Source of the DNA: Anaeromyxobacter oryzisoli
GTDB lineage: Bacteria; Myxococcota; Myxococcia; Myxococcales; Anaeromyxobacteraceae
DNA length: 64,000 nucleotides
Direction: 5' to 3'
NCBI RefSeq assembly: GCF_022690765.1
Contig: NZ_JALCZA010000006.1
Location: 1-64,000, forward strand
Below, one piece after another: positions 45,206-54,436 of the stretch (its first letter is position 1; every line of letters begins with the position of its first letter). A model generated the notes under the pieces. It was given only the letters and a program-made list of their open reading frames with translations, made no database searches and had not been told where the DNA came from. Made by a program: the position numbers and the translations under genes.

Positions 45206-45949
45206 TCAATTCATCCAGCGCGGCGGCTCGTCCTTGCCGTCCTTGCGGATGACCTTGAGGTGGCGGGACTTGCGACGGAACTCGCGCTCCTGCCACCAGT
45301 CCCGGAGCTGCAGCCTCCAGCGGCGCGTCGGGAGCCGTCCTTGGGAGAACGCCCAGGCGAGCGCGAGCGCCCCGAGGTGCGGCACGAACAACCCGAGGCC
45401 GGGCAGGCCGCCCGACGCGAGACCGTAGAGCAGGGTCCCGACCACGACGAGGAGCCCCAGCGTCCGGCCGGTGACGGGGAGGACGCCCCAGATGCTCACC
45501 TGCTGCTCGGGGTAGAGCAGCGCCCAGGCGAGGAGCAGCGCGTTGGCCACCGGCCACACGCCGAGGTGCGGCACGGACGCGGGAGGCCAGACGATCGCGG
45601 CGAGGGTGGCGACCACGCTCGCGCCCACCGCGAGCGCGAAGAACCGGAACAGGAACCGCGCCTCGCCCCACACGTACGCGAGCTGGGCGCCCGTCCACCA
45701 GACGATCATGCCGCCGAAGAGGAGCCCCAGGACGTCGCCGCGCGGCTGCACGAACGCCCAGGCCACCAGGCGCCAGAGCTGCCCCTGGAGCAACCGGCCG
45801 GGATCGAGCGCGGCGACGCCGGCGAGGCCGGTGATCCACCCGGTCAGCGTACCGACGGCGAGGAGCGCGACGACGAGCCCGACCGCGGGGGGCACGCGGC
45901 CGCCGAAGGTCAGCCCGTCCGGAAGGCGAAACGAGCGGCGCGGTCGCAC
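45206..45949 (-). CDS. rhomboid-like membrane protein without catalytic motif
   Basis: This is a 247-aa protein with about six hydrophobic segments. GQLWRLVAWAFVQP followed by LLFGGMIVWWTGAQLAYVWG resembles the start of rhomboid/derlin folds. The GxSG serine motif and the catalytic His are not found; the expected position reads VWPVANALLLAW. It is therefore probably a pseudoprotease that binds membrane proteins. The cytosolic tail (RRWRLQLRDWWQEREFRRKSRHLKVIRKDG, about residues 207-236) is strongly basic. It lies 4 bases after the 65-aa gene and is likely co-transcribed with it. Confidence 0.65.
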   Translation of the reverse strand: MRPRRSFRLPDGLTFGGRVPPAVGLVVALLAVGTLTGWITGLAGVAALDPGRLLQGQLWRLVAWAFVQPRGDVLGLLFGGMIVWWTGAQLAYVWGEARFLFRFFALAVGASVVATLAAIVWPPASVPHLGVWPVANALLLAWALLYPEQQVSIWGVLPVTGRTLGLLVVVGTLLYGLASGGLPGLGLFVPHLGALALAWAFSQGRLPTRRWRLQLRDWWQEREFRRKSRHLKVIRKDGKDEPPRWMN

Positions 45950-45953
45950 GGCC

Positions 45954-46151
45954 TCAGGCTCCCTTCCGGTCCCGGTAGAAGAGGGTGATGCTCAGGCAGT
46001 GGAACTCGCGGTCCGAGCTCTGGGTCACCTCCTTGTCGACCACCTCGAGGTCGGGGTTCTCCGAGAGCCACCTCGTGATGTGGTCGCCCATCGCCTCGCG
46101 ATCCCGCGCCAGCGTCGTCGTGAACACCTTCACGCCCGTGAAATCGGCCAT
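45954..46151 (-). CDS. small conserved protein, unknown function
   Basis: This is a 65-aa protein with a good ribosome site (GGAGG, 8 bases upstream). The sequence VKVFTTTLARDREAMGDHITRWL and the paired beta strands EVVDKEVTQSSDREFHCLSITLFYR suggest a small alpha-beta fold. No named family. It probably forms a two-gene unit with the rhomboid-like gene. Confidence 0.65.
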   Translation of the reverse strand: MADFTGVKVFTTTLARDREAMGDHITRWLSENPDLEVVDKEVTQSSDREFHCLSITLFYRDRKGA

Positions 46152-46240
46152 CCGCGCCCTCCGTCCGACCCGACCCTACCCTCGGCGGCGGGGCCCGGCA
46201 AGAACTCGGGCCGGGCAGCTCGGGAGCGCCGGCCTCGCCG

Positions 46241-47437
46241 TCACAGCGCCTCGACGACGACCGCCACCCCCTGGCCGCCCCCGATGCAGGCGGCGCCGAT
46301 CCCCGCCTTCGCGCCGCGGCGCCGGAGCTCGTACAGGAGGTGCATGGTGATCCGCGCCCCGCTCGCCGCGAGGGGATGGCCGAGGGCGATGGCGCCCCCG
46401 TCCACGTTGGTCCGCTCGCGCGGCAGGCCGAGCGCCTGCTCGACCGCGAGGTACTGCGGCGCGAACGCCTCGTTCACCTCGAAGAGATCGAACGCGTCGA
46501 GGGGGGCGTCGGCCCGGGTGAGCGCGTTCCGGATCGCCGGCACCGGGCCGATCCCCATGACGGTCGGATCGACCCCGGCGTGCCCCCAGTTCACGAGCCG
46601 CGCCAGCGGCCGCAGCCCCTTGCGCTCCGCGTACGCGGCCGACGCGAGGACCAGCGCGCCGGCGCCGTCCGCGATCCCGCTCGCCGCGCCCGCGTGGATC
46701 ACGCCGTCCGGCTTGAAGATCTTGGGCAGCTTCCGCAGCCCCTCCACGGTGGTGTCCGGGCGCGGGTGCTCGTCGCGGCCGAAGACGACCGGGCCCTTCC
46801 TCCCCTTCACCTCGACGGGGGCGAGCTCCTCGCGGAACCGACCGGCCTCCTCCGCCGCGGCCCAGCGCCGCTGGGAGGAGACCGCGAACGCGTCCACGGC
46901 GTCCTGCCCGATGCGGTACTGCTCCGCGAGCTTCTCCGCGGTGAGCGCCATGGGCATGCCGGCGTAGCTGTCGGTGAGGGCCGACCAGAGCAGGTCCTCG
47001 ACCGGCGGCGGCTTCCCGAGCGGGAAGCCGAAGCGGGTGCCGCGCAGCACGAGCGGCGCCTGGCTCATCGACTCCGTCCCGCCGGCGAGCACGAGCTCCG
47101 CCTGCCCCGTCTCGATGAGCATCGCCGCCTGGATCACCGCCTCGAACCCGGACCCGCAGAGCCGGTTCACGGTGAGCGCCGGGACGGACTGCGGCAGCCC
47201 GGCGCGGAGCCCGACGTGGCGGGACAGGTAGATCGCGTCGGTCGAGGTCTGGGCGACGTTGCCGAGGACCACGTGCCCGTAGTCCTCCGGCGGCGCGCCG
47301 GCCTGGGCGAGGGCGGCCTTCGCCGCGTGCACCGCGAGATCCGTCGCGCTCAGGTCCCTGAGCGTGCCGCCGAACGTCCCGAAGGGGGTCCGCTTCGCGG
47401 CGAGGAAGACGACGTCCTGCTGGCCGGCCCGCTTCAT
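46241..47437 (-). CDS. acetyl-CoA acyltransferase (thiolase)
   Basis: This is a 398-aa thiolase that condenses or cleaves acyl-CoA. The nucleophile C94 lies in NRLCGSG, the active-site His in NEAFAPQ and GHPLAASG, and the second Cys in CIGGGQG. It starts MKRAGQQDVVFLAAKRTPFG. The protein could serve fatty-acid degradation or acetoacetyl-CoA synthesis; sequence alone does not decide. No other beta-oxidation gene adjoins it. The small two-helix membrane gene starts on its 3' side, 13 bases before the thiolase start in genome order. Confidence 0.9.
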   Translation of the reverse strand: MKRAGQQDVVFLAAKRTPFGTFGGTLRDLSATDLAVHAAKAALAQAGAPPEDYGHVVLGNVAQTSTDAIYLSRHVGLRAGLPQSVPALTVNRLCGSGFEAVIQAAMLIETGQAELVLAGGTESMSQAPLVLRGTRFGFPLGKPPPVEDLLWSALTDSYAGMPMALTAEKLAEQYRIGQDAVDAFAVSSQRRWAAAEEAGRFREELAPVEVKGRKGPVVFGRDEHPRPDTTVEGLRKLPKIFKPDGVIHAGAASGIADGAGALVLASAAYAERKGLRPLARLVNWGHAGVDPTVMGIGPVPAIRNALTRADAPLDAFDLFEVNEAFAPQYLAVEQALGLPRERTNVDGGAIALGHPLAASGARITMHLLYELRRRGAKAGIGAACIGGGQGVAVVVEAL

Positions 47438-47450
47438 GGGTGACCCTCCG

Positions 47451-47648
47451 TCACCTCCTGATAAGGCCGCCGGCCAGCCCTTTCACGGAGACCACCAGGA
47501 TCGCCAGGGCGAGCGCCACGTTCAGGATCGCGACCGTCGCCGCGGCTCGCCCCCCCGGCGCCCCGCCGCGCAGCGCGGCGGCGGCGCGGGGGACGTGCCG
47601 GACGAGCATGTAGACGGCGAAGAGGCCCGCCACCGCCTCGAAGAACAT
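47451..47648 (-). CDS. small two-helix membrane protein
   Basis: This is a 65-aa protein with two predicted membrane helices (about residues 3-20 and 36-60) joined by an Arg/Gly loop (RHVPRAAAALRGGAPGGR). No family is recognised. It lies 13 bases upstream of the thiolase gene on the same strand, and downstream of tatC. Confidence 0.55.
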   Translation of the reverse strand: MFFEAVAGLFAVYMLVRHVPRAAAALRGGAPGGRAAATVAILNVALALAILVVSVKGLAGGLIRR

Positions 47649-47719
47649 GGCGCGATGCTAGCGCGGGCGTGGGCCCGCGTCGAACCCGCACGCGGGGCGG
47701 CGCCCCGGGCGCGCGGCGA

Positions 47720-48511
47720 TCACCCCTCGAGCGCCGGGGCCGGCTCCTTCTTCTTCCCGAGCACGCGCGCGAGGACGATGCCCACCTCGTAGAAGACGAT
47801 CATCGGCACCGCCATCATCGCGAGGTTCAGGGGATCGCCGGTCGGGGTGATGATCGCGGCGAGGGTCACGTTCACGACGATCGCGATCCGCCGGTACCGG
47901 GCGAGCAGCTTGTAGTCCACGAGGCCGATCATCGAGAGGAACGCGATCACCACCGGGACCTCGAACACGATCCCGAAGCCGAGGAGCATCGCGAGCACGA
48001 GGCCGAGCTGCTCGGAGAGCGAGAGCATCGGCGTGAGCGTCGAGTCCTCCGCGAACGCGAGCATCGCGGGGAACGCCGGCGGCATCACGAGGAAGTAGCA
48101 GAACGCCGCGCCGCTGTAGAAGAGCAGCGTCCCGAAGAAGACGAACCGCGAGGCGATCCGCTTCTCGCGCTTGTAGAGCCCCGGCGCGACGAAGCTCCAG
48201 AGCTGGTAGAGCACCCAGGGCGCCGCGGCGAAGACCCCGCCGTACAGCGCGACCTTGATGTAGACCATCATCGGCTCGATCGCGCTCGTGTACACGAGGG
48301 TCTGCTTCCCCTCGGGCAGCGCGTTCCGGACCGGCGCCATGAGCCAGTGGACGATCTGGGGGACGAACCACCCCACCACCGCCATGCCGACCGCGATGCC
48401 GACCACCGCGCGCATGAGGCACCTCCGGAGATCCCGGAGGTGCTCGATGAAGGTCAGCTTGACTTCGTTCTCGGGCTCGGGCGGGGGGAGCTGCGGGACG
48501 GGGGCGCTCAT
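47720..48511 (-). CDS. tatC: Sec-independent translocase subunit TatC
   Basis: This is the core of the twin-arginine protein export channel in the inner membrane. It is 263 aa with six membrane helices. Family marks: EVKLTFIEHLRDLRRCL at the start (family FxEHLxELRxR), the periplasmic proline-rich loops, and LGFGIVFEVPVV in the fourth helix. The start overlaps the tatB/A stop (ATGA). The tail is acidic and basic mixed (GKKKEPAPALEG). Confidence 0.94.
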   Translation of the reverse strand: MSAPVPQLPPPEPENEVKLTFIEHLRDLRRCLMRAVVGIAVGMAVVGWFVPQIVHWLMAPVRNALPEGKQTLVYTSAIEPMMVYIKVALYGGVFAAAPWVLYQLWSFVAPGLYKREKRIASRFVFFGTLLFYSGAAFCYFLVMPPAFPAMLAFAEDSTLTPMLSLSEQLGLVLAMLLGFGIVFEVPVVIAFLSMIGLVDYKLLARYRRIAIVVNVTLAAIITPTGDPLNLAMMAVPMIVFYEVGIVLARVLGKKKEPAPALEG

Positions 48512-48909
48512 GCGTTCTGGGGGTTCCGGGCGTTCTGCGCGGGAGCAGCGGGAGCAGGGGGTGCCGCATCGGCGCCGGCGGCCTGCGGCGCGGCGGGCTC
48601 GGCGAGCGCGGCCTCGAGACCTGGCACGTTCTCGGTGGTGGCGCCGGGCGGCGGGCCGGAGGGCTCGGGGACGGCGGCGGGCACCGGCGGCACCAGCGCC
48701 GGCCGCGGCGCGATCTTAGGCTCGTCGCGGAGCAGATCGTCGAACTTCAGCTCGGACCCGACCTGCTCCTTCAGATCCTCGGTCGCGCGCTTGAACTCCT
48801 TCAGGCCCTTCGCGACGGTCTTCGCGGCGTCGGGGAGCTTGTCGGGGCCGAGGAGGAGGAGCGCGAGCACCGCGATGATGACGAGCTCTCCGAAGGACAG
48901 TCCGAACAT
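48508..48909 (-). CDS. tatB: twin-arginine translocase subunit TatA/TatB
   Basis: This is a 133-aa protein from the ATG at 48909. One N-terminal membrane helix (FGLSFGELVIIAVLALLLLGP) is followed by an amphipathic helix (DKLPDAAKTVAKGLKEFKRA) and a long Pro/Ala-rich tail. Length and E/P positions fit TatB better than TatA, but the two are hard to separate. It begins the tat pair and overlaps tatC. A TGTTATAC extended -10-like box lies about 10 bases upstream of the ATG, and no ribosome site is seen. Divergent from the EVE gene. Confidence 0.88.
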   Translation of the reverse strand: MFGLSFGELVIIAVLALLLLGPDKLPDAAKTVAKGLKEFKRATEDLKEQVGSELKFDDLLRDEPKIAPRPALVPPVPAAVPEPSGPPPGATTENVPGLEAALAEPAAPQAAGADAAPPAPAAPAQNARNPQNA

Positions 48910-48996
48910 GGGTTTTGGGTATAACACGCGCCGCACGACGCGGCTTTCGGCCGTACCTGTTGCCGGCGCGTCGGGCGACCCCTAACGTCCTCGCGC

Positions 48997-49434
48997 ATGG
49001 CCTGCTGGCTGCTCAAGACGGACCCGGGGGCGTACTCCTGGGAAGATCTCGAGAGGGACGGCCGCCGCGCCTGGACCGGGCTGGCGAGCTCCCAGGCGCA
49101 AGCGAGCTTGCGCGCCATGCGGCCGGGCGACCGGGTGATCGTCTACGACTCCGGCGCGCGGTGCGCGATGGGCGTCGCGGAGGTGCTCGGGGCGGCCTAC
49201 CCCGACCCGGGCACCGCGGGCCTCCTCTGCATCGACCTGAAGGCGCTCGAGCCGCTCCCCGCCCCCGTGCCCCTCGACGCCCTGAAGGAGGAGCCGGCCT
49301 TCGAGGGATCCGTCCTGCTCACGCAGGGGCGATCGAAGATCGTCCCGCTGTCTCCCGCGGAGTGGCGCGAGATCCAAGCCCTCGCCGACGTCATCGCGCG
49401 CACCGGCGGGCTGCGGCCGGAGGAGCGGTTCTGA
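48997..49434 (+). CDS. EVE-domain protein
   Basis: This is a 145-aa protein. The family pattern is clear: WLLKTDPGAYSWEDLERDG, WTGLASSQAQASLRAMRPGDRVIVY, then a PUA-like beta barrel and LLTQGRSKIVPLSPAEW. EVE domains are PUA-like readers of modified bases (5-methylcytosine or related), seen in eukaryotic THYN1 and in bacterial restriction systems. This stand-alone form is widespread in bacteria and its function is not settled. No restriction or modification gene adjoins it. It faces the chemoreceptor gene across structured element A. Confidence 0.88.
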   Translation: MACWLLKTDPGAYSWEDLERDGRRAWTGLASSQAQASLRAMRPGDRVIVYDSGARCAMGVAEVLGAAYPDPGTAGLLCIDLKALEPLPAPVPLDALKEEPAFEGSVLLTQGRSKIVPLSPAEWREIQALADVIARTGGLRPEERF

Positions 49435-49468
49435 GGGAGCGGTTCTGGGGGCGGGGGTCGCGCCCCGG

Positions 49469-49593
49469 TCTGACGCACGAGCGCGTCGCCGAGACGGGCG
49501 CAAGAGGAGCGAGCAGCGGAGGCGTACTTCTTCTCGTACGCCGAGCAACGCAGCGACGAGTCCGCCGATCGCAGGCAGCGATCGTGCGTCAGA
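49469..49593 (+). ncRNA. structured intergenic element, copy A (candidate RNA motif or small repeat)
   Basis: The perfect 12-bp outer stem is TCTGACGCACGA (49469-49480) with TCGTGCGTCAGA (49582-49593). Inner hairpins are as follows. CGTC/GACG (49484-49487 with 49493-49496) has loop GCCGA. GGCGTAC/GTACGCC (49521-49527 with 49536-49542) has an 8-base loop. CGATCGC/GCGATCG (49566-49572 with 49578-49584) has loop AGGCA. GAGCGAGCAGCG and GACGAGTCCGCC are shared with copy B (30810-30961). The right arm covers the chemoreceptor stop codon. Confidence 0.55.
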
Positions 49594-51676
49594 TCTTGAA
49601 CCGCCGCACCTCGCCGCGGAGCACCTCCGCCTGGCTCGCGAGGTCCACGATCGCCGACTCGAGCTCGCGGACGGAGTGCGTCTGCGCCTCGGCGACCTGC
49701 TTGATCTGCACCACCGCCGTCATCACCTGCTCCGAGCCCTTGGTCTGCTCCTTCTGCGCCCGGTTCAGCTGGTGGACCATCTCGGAGATCGACTCGATCG
49801 CGCGGGTGATCTGCTTGGACCCGCGCGCCTGCTCCTGCGACGAGCGCTCGACGTGCTTGGTGATCGTCCGCATCTTCTCGGCGCTCTTCATGATCTGCTC
49901 GGAGCCGCGCGCCTGCTCGCCGGTGGCGCTCGCGATCTGCTGGACCGTCTCGGCGATCCGGTTGATCGCCATCGTCACCTGCTTCGAGCCGCGGGCCTGC
50001 TCGATGGTCGCCCGGGCGATCGCCTTCACCATCTGGGTGGAGCGGCGGGACGAGTCCTCGATCTTCTTGAGCGCCGTCTCGGTCTCCTGGCCGAGCCGGA
50101 CCCCGACCTCGACCGCCTGGACGCCGCGCTCCATCGCCGAGACGGCGAGCCGCGAGGACTCCTGCACCGCGCGGATGAGCTCGCTGATCTCCTTCGTCGA
50201 GGCGCCCGTGCGCTCGGCGAGGTCCTTGATCTCGTCGGCGACCACCGCGAAGCCCTTGCCGTGCTCGCCGGACTGGGCCGCGAGGATCGCGGCGTTCAGG
50301 GCGAGGAGGTTCGTCTGCTCGGCGACGTCGTCGATGACGTCCACGATGTTGCCGATCGCCTGGATCTTCTTCCCGAGCGCCTCGATGACCTGAGCCCCCT
50401 CGCGCGACGACTCCTTGATCTTGTCGATGCCGGCGAGGGTGCGGGAGAGGGCCTCCGCGCCCGACTCGGCGTCGCGCTGCGCCTGCTCGGAGAGCTTCGC
50501 CGTCTCGTTCGCGTTGGTCTCGACCTGCGAGATCGAGACGTCCATCTCGTTCATCGAGGAGCTGGTCTCCTCGGTGGTGCCGGAGAGGTCCTCGATGTTC
50601 TTCGCGACCTCCTTGGTCGAGTACGTCATCTGCTCGATCGCGGCGGTGGTCTCCTCGACGCTCGCGGCGAGCGCCTGGATGTTCTCGGCCACCTCGTCGT
50701 TCGTCGCCGCCATCTCGAGGATCGACGACGACGACTCCTCGGCGCTCTGCGCGAGCACCTCCACGTTGTCGGCGATCCCCTTGAGCGACGCGATCATCTC
50801 GCCCATCGACGCCGAGGTGTCGGCCACCCGCGCGGAGACGGTGCCGGCCCCGGAGGTGACCGACGCGCCGGTCTTCGAGATGCCCTCGATGACGGTGGCG
50901 ACGCCGCCCGTCACGGTCTGCACGCGGGAGAGGGTGACCGCGAGGTTCTCGCCGATCCGGTTCAGCGAGCTGGCGAGCGTCCCGAGCTCGTCGTCCCCCT
51001 GCGGCGCGGCGCGCGCGGTGAGGTCGCAGTCGGAGACGCGGCGCGCCACCGCGCTCATCTCGTCGAGGGGGCGCAGCACGTTCCGCGAGATGAAGGCGAA
51101 GGCGAGCCCGGCGAACGCCAGACCGCCGACGAACAGGAGCACGATCATCCGCCACGCCACCTCGTGCACCTGGGTGTCGAGGTCCTCCGAGCGGAGCCCG
51201 AGCAGCACGAACCCGATCCGGCGCTCCTCGCCGCCGGCCGGCGTGGGCACCCGCAGCGTGACCGGACGCGTGAAGGCGAGGTCGTTGCCGTACGCGAAGT
51301 GCGTGGCGGCGAGGCCGTGGGTCACGTGCTCGGCGACGACCTTCTCCGCCGAGCCGTGGAAGCCCGGGGCCATCCGCGCGCCGGCGATGGTGAGGTTGTC
51401 CCGGAGGACGACCGCGTAGGCGAAGGACATCTCGTCCCAGCTCTCCGCGACCTCCTTCGCGATCTCGTCGTCCCGCTTCTCCGCGAGGGATCTCGCCATC
51501 TCCGCCGCGTAGACGCGGGCCGCGGACTCGCCGCGGTGGACCATCGCGTCCTCGAGCGCGTCGCGCGCGGTGCGGTTCACGAGGTACCCGGTGGTCGTGC
51601 CGGCGGTGGCGAACGCGACCGCGATGGAGAGCAGCAGGCTGCGCTTCACTCCCAGCTTCGCGACGGTCTGGATCAT
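49589..51676 (-). CDS. methyl-accepting chemotaxis protein
   Basis: This is a 695-aa transmembrane chemoreceptor. One membrane helix (about 12-33) and a second (about 176-198) flank a periplasmic ligand domain of about 140 residues with no family I recognise. A HAMP domain follows ([18 protein letters not shown]). The long cytosolic coiled coil has the hairpin tip [31 protein letters not shown] (about 490-520), the contact site for CheA/CheW. The coil continues for a further 175 residues past the tip with repeated ARGSKQ/ARGSEQ heptads, and the C-terminus (EVRRFKI) lacks a CheR-binding pentapeptide. Monocistronic; no che genes in the window. Confidence 0.93.
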   Translation of the reverse strand: MIQTVAKLGVKRSLLLSIAVAFATAGTTTGYLVNRTARDALEDAMVHRGESAARVYAAEMARSLAEKRDDEIAKEVAESWDEMSFAYAVVLRDNLTIAGARMAPGFHGSAEKVVAEHVTHGLAATHFAYGNDLAFTRPVTLRVPTPAGGEERRIGFVLLGLRSEDLDTQVHEVAWRMIVLLFVGGLAFAGLAFAFISRNVLRPLDEMSAVARRVSDCDLTARAAPQGDDELGTLASSLNRIGENLAVTLSRVQTVTGGVATVIEGISKTGASVTSGAGTVSARVADTSASMGEMIASLKGIADNVEVLAQSAEESSSSILEMAATNDEVAENIQALAASVEETTAAIEQMTYSTKEVAKNIEDLSGTTEETSSSMNEMDVSISQVETNANETAKLSEQAQRDAESGAEALSRTLAGIDKIKESSREGAQVIEALGKKIQAIGNIVDVIDDVAEQTNLLALNAAILAAQSGEHGKGFAVVADEIKDLAERTGASTKEISELIRAVQESSRLAVSAMERGVQAVEVGVRLGQETETALKKIEDSSRRSTQMVKAIARATIEQARGSKQVTMAINRIAETVQQIASATGEQARGSEQIMKSAEKMRTITKHVERSSQEQARGSKQITRAIESISEMVHQLNRAQKEQTKGSEQVMTAVVQIKQVAEAQTHSVRELESAIVDLASQAEVLRGEVRRFKI

Positions 51677-51833
51677 GAGGGCGCGCTGTCGGTCACGCGG
51701 CGTGAACGCCGCGTCGGGCCGATCGGTGATCCTCGGATGCTACCGGTCGCGGCGGGGTGACGCAAATCGCCGGTCCGGGGGAGCCGCCGGCGCGGGCCCG
51801 CGCGCCACGCCCACCCGCACCCACCGCGGAAGG

Positions 51834-54401
51834 TCACTGCATGAACAGGTCCTGGACCTCGACCTTCTGCTGCTCCCCCGCGGCGTCGGCGGCGGTCGGC
51901 TCCGTCCCCACCTTGAAGGGCTCGTACACCGCGCGGGCGCCCGGGGCCGCCGGCTTGCCGGTGTCGGGGTCCATCCGCACCTCGACGATGCCCGCCGGGG
52001 CCCTGAACTCGGGCTGCGGCCGGTTCCGGAGCGCCCGCGACATGTAGTCGAGCCAGACGGGGAGCGCGGTGCGGCCGCCGGTCTCGTAGGGGCCGAGCGG
52101 CACCTCGTTCACGTCGTACCCGAGCCACACCCCGGTGGCGAGGTCGTGGGTGAAGCCCATGAACCAGGTGTCGAAGGAGTCGTTGGTGGTGCCGGTCTTG
52201 CCCGCGGCCGGCTTGCCGAGCGCGGCGGCCTGGGCGCCGGTCCCGACGGTGGCGACCTCCCGCATCAGGCGGACGAGGATGTAGGCGGTCCGCGGGTCCA
52301 TCACCTGCTCCCGCGGGCGGCTCACCTCGGCGACCCCCGCGGCGAGCCGCTCCTCGAGCGGCACCCACGGATCGCGCCAGTCGGCGTGATCCTCGAGGAC
52401 GTCCCCGTCGCGGTCGAGCACCCGCTTCACGAACCCGCTGGGCCGCTTCTCGCCGTAGCGGTCGAAGACCGCGTACACGTTCGTGAGCTCCCACAGGTTC
52501 ACGCAGGACGAGCCGAGGGCGCTCCCGAGCTCCGGCTTCACCGCCGTGGTCAGGCCGAGCTGCTTCGCCCACTCGCCGAGCGCCTGGTCCCCCAGCTTGT
52601 TCCAGAGCGCCTCCGCGGTCTTCACGGCCGGGATGTTCATGGAGTTCACGAGGGCGGTCCGCAGCGTCACGTCGCCCTTGAAGTCCTGGCCGTAGTTCTG
52701 CGGCTTCCAGCTGTTCGCCTCGTCGCGGAAGACGATCGGCGCGTCGGTGAGGATCGTCGCCGGCGTGAAGTCGAGCTTCTCCACCGCCGCGGAGTAGACG
52801 ATGGGCTTGAAGGCCGAGCCGGGCTGCCGGCACGCCTGGAAGGCGCGGTTGAACTCGGACGCCTCGAAGTCGTAGCCGCCCACCATCGCGGTCACGTACC
52901 CGGACCACGGATCCACCGACACGAGCGCGCCCTGGAGCTTCGGCTCCTGCTCGAGCGTGAAGAGCAGGTCCGCCTCCGGCACGTCCTTCGACCGCCCCGC
53001 CGCGAGCGAGACCTCGCGGCGCACCAGCTCCGCGCGCTCGACGCGCCGGAGCACGATCACGTCCCCCGGCCCGAGCACCGACGACACCCGCGCCACGAGC
53101 GCGGCCTGGTAGTTCACCAGCGGGTTCGGCCGGCGCGCCCAGCGCATCCCGGAGACGGGGAGGAGGCCGCGCGCCGTCCCGACCGCGACCTCGGCCACGC
53201 CCGCCCGGTCGTCGATCCGCTCGACGACGCCCACGCAGTAATCGCCCACCCGCAGGGTGCCGGCGGGCCACGCCTTCGCGAGCCGCTCCTCGAGCGCCGC
53301 CCGCTCCGCGCCCTTCACGTTCGCGACGGGGCCGTAGAAGCCCTGGCGGTGGTCGACCTCGATGAGCCCCTTCAGCATCGCGGCCTGCGCTGCGCGCTGG
53401 CGCTCGAGGTCCATCGCCATCTCGACCCGCAGGCCGTCGGAGAGGAGCCGATCGTTGCCGTAACGCTCGACGATCTGCCGGCGCACCGTCTCGACGTAGA
53501 AGGGCGCGGTCTCGCGGAAGACGTCGTCCACGCCGTGCACCCGCACCTCGGCCGCGGCGGCGCGCGCCCGCTCCTCCTGCGTGATCATCCCCTCCTCGGC
53601 CATCCGGCGGAGCACGTAGCGCCGCCGCTCGCTGGCCGCCGCCGGGTGCGAGAAGGGCGAGTAGCGCGACGGTGCCTGGGGGAGGCCCGCGATGAGCGCC
53701 GCCTCCTCGAGGGAGAGGTCCTCCACGTTCTTGCGGTAGTAGTTCTCCGCGGCCGCCTGGACCCCGTAGCTGTGGTGCCCGAGGTAGACGCCGTTCAGGT
53801 ACATCCAGAGGATCTGCTCCTTCGTGAACGCCGCCTCGAGCCGGCGGGCGAGGATCAGCTCGCGGAGCTTTCGCCGGAGGCTCTTCTTCGTGCCGCGCTC
53901 GAACCCCTCGGCGCTGATCAGGATCGACTTCGCGGTCTGCTGGCTGATGGTCGAGCCGCCCTGCACGCGGCGCCGCAGGACGTAGGTGTTCACCGCCGCG
54001 CGCAGCGTGCCGAGCAGGTCCACCCCGCCGTGCTCGAAGAAGTGCTGGTCCTCGGAGGCGATGAACGCCTGCACGAGCTGCCGCGGGATCCGCTCGTACG
54101 GGACGACCTTGCGCCGCTCCGCGAAGAACTCGCCGGCGATCTGGCCGTCGGCGGAGATCATCTCGGTGACGATCGGGGGGCGGTAGCGGTCGAGCGTCGG
54201 GATGTCGGGGAGGCCCTTCGAGAGGGTCCACCACCCGATCGCGCCCGCGACGAGCCCCGCGTTCACGAGGGCGATCCCGAGGAAGAGCCCCCAGCGCAGC
54301 GCGCGGCGCCAGAGGGTCCGCGCCGGGAGCCCGTCGAGGACGACGCGGGAGGGGACGTCCGCGCCGGACCGCTGCGGGGAGGTGCTCGGGGTGTCGGTCA
54401 T
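51834..54401 (-). CDS. mrcA: bifunctional penicillin-binding protein 1A
   Basis: This peptidoglycan glycosyltransferase and transpeptidase has 855 aa. A cytosolic tail and one membrane helix (about 33-58) lead to the GT51 domain with catalytic E117 (ASEDQHFFEHGG) and GGSTISQQTAK. An OB-like domain sits between about 330 and 440. The transpeptidase has SAFK in GSAFKPIVYSAA, a Ser-x-Asn-type SSCVN and KTGTTND. The layout is of the PBP1A type, and the length is complete. It lies before the chemoreceptor on the same strand with a 157-base gap, and 35 bases after the pseudouridine synthase region in the opposite gene order. Confidence 0.95.
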   Translation of the reverse strand: MTDTPSTSPQRSGADVPSRVVLDGLPARTLWRRALRWGLFLGIALVNAGLVAGAIGWWTLSKGLPDIPTLDRYRPPIVTEMISADGQIAGEFFAERRKVVPYERIPRQLVQAFIASEDQHFFEHGGVDLLGTLRAAVNTYVLRRRVQGGSTISQQTAKSILISAEGFERGTKKSLRRKLRELILARRLEAAFTKEQILWMYLNGVYLGHHSYGVQAAAENYYRKNVEDLSLEEAALIAGLPQAPSRYSPFSHPAAASERRRYVLRRMAEEGMITQEERARAAAAEVRVHGVDDVFRETAPFYVETVRRQIVERYGNDRLLSDGLRVEMAMDLERQRAAQAAMLKGLIEVDHRQGFYGPVANVKGAERAALEERLAKAWPAGTLRVGDYCVGVVERIDDRAGVAEVAVGTARGLLPVSGMRWARRPNPLVNYQAALVARVSSVLGPGDVIVLRRVERAELVRREVSLAAGRSKDVPEADLLFTLEQEPKLQGALVSVDPWSGYVTAMVGGYDFEASEFNRAFQACRQPGSAFKPIVYSAAVEKLDFTPATILTDAPIVFRDEANSWKPQNYGQDFKGDVTLRTALVNSMNIPAVKTAEALWNKLGDQALGEWAKQLGLTTAVKPELGSALGSSCVNLWELTNVYAVFDRYGEKRPSGFVKRVLDRDGDVLEDHADWRDPWVPLEERLAAGVAEVSRPREQVMDPRTAYILVRLMREVATVGTGAQAAALGKPAAGKTGTTNDSFDTWFMGFTHDLATGVWLGYDVNEVPLGPYETGGRTALPVWLDYMSRALRNRPQPEFRAPAGIVEVRMDPDTGKPAAPGARAVYEPFKVGTEPTAADAAGEQQKVEVQDLFMQ

Positions 54402-54436
54402 CGGGCTGCGAATCTATGCGTCCTCCGCGCGCCTGT

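Noticed and set aside
51789-51806. GCGCGGGCCCGCGC palindrome as terminator of the PBP1A gene
   Set aside because: It is a fully self-complementary GC tract with no proper loop, and such palindromes arise easily in this composition, so I did not annotate it.
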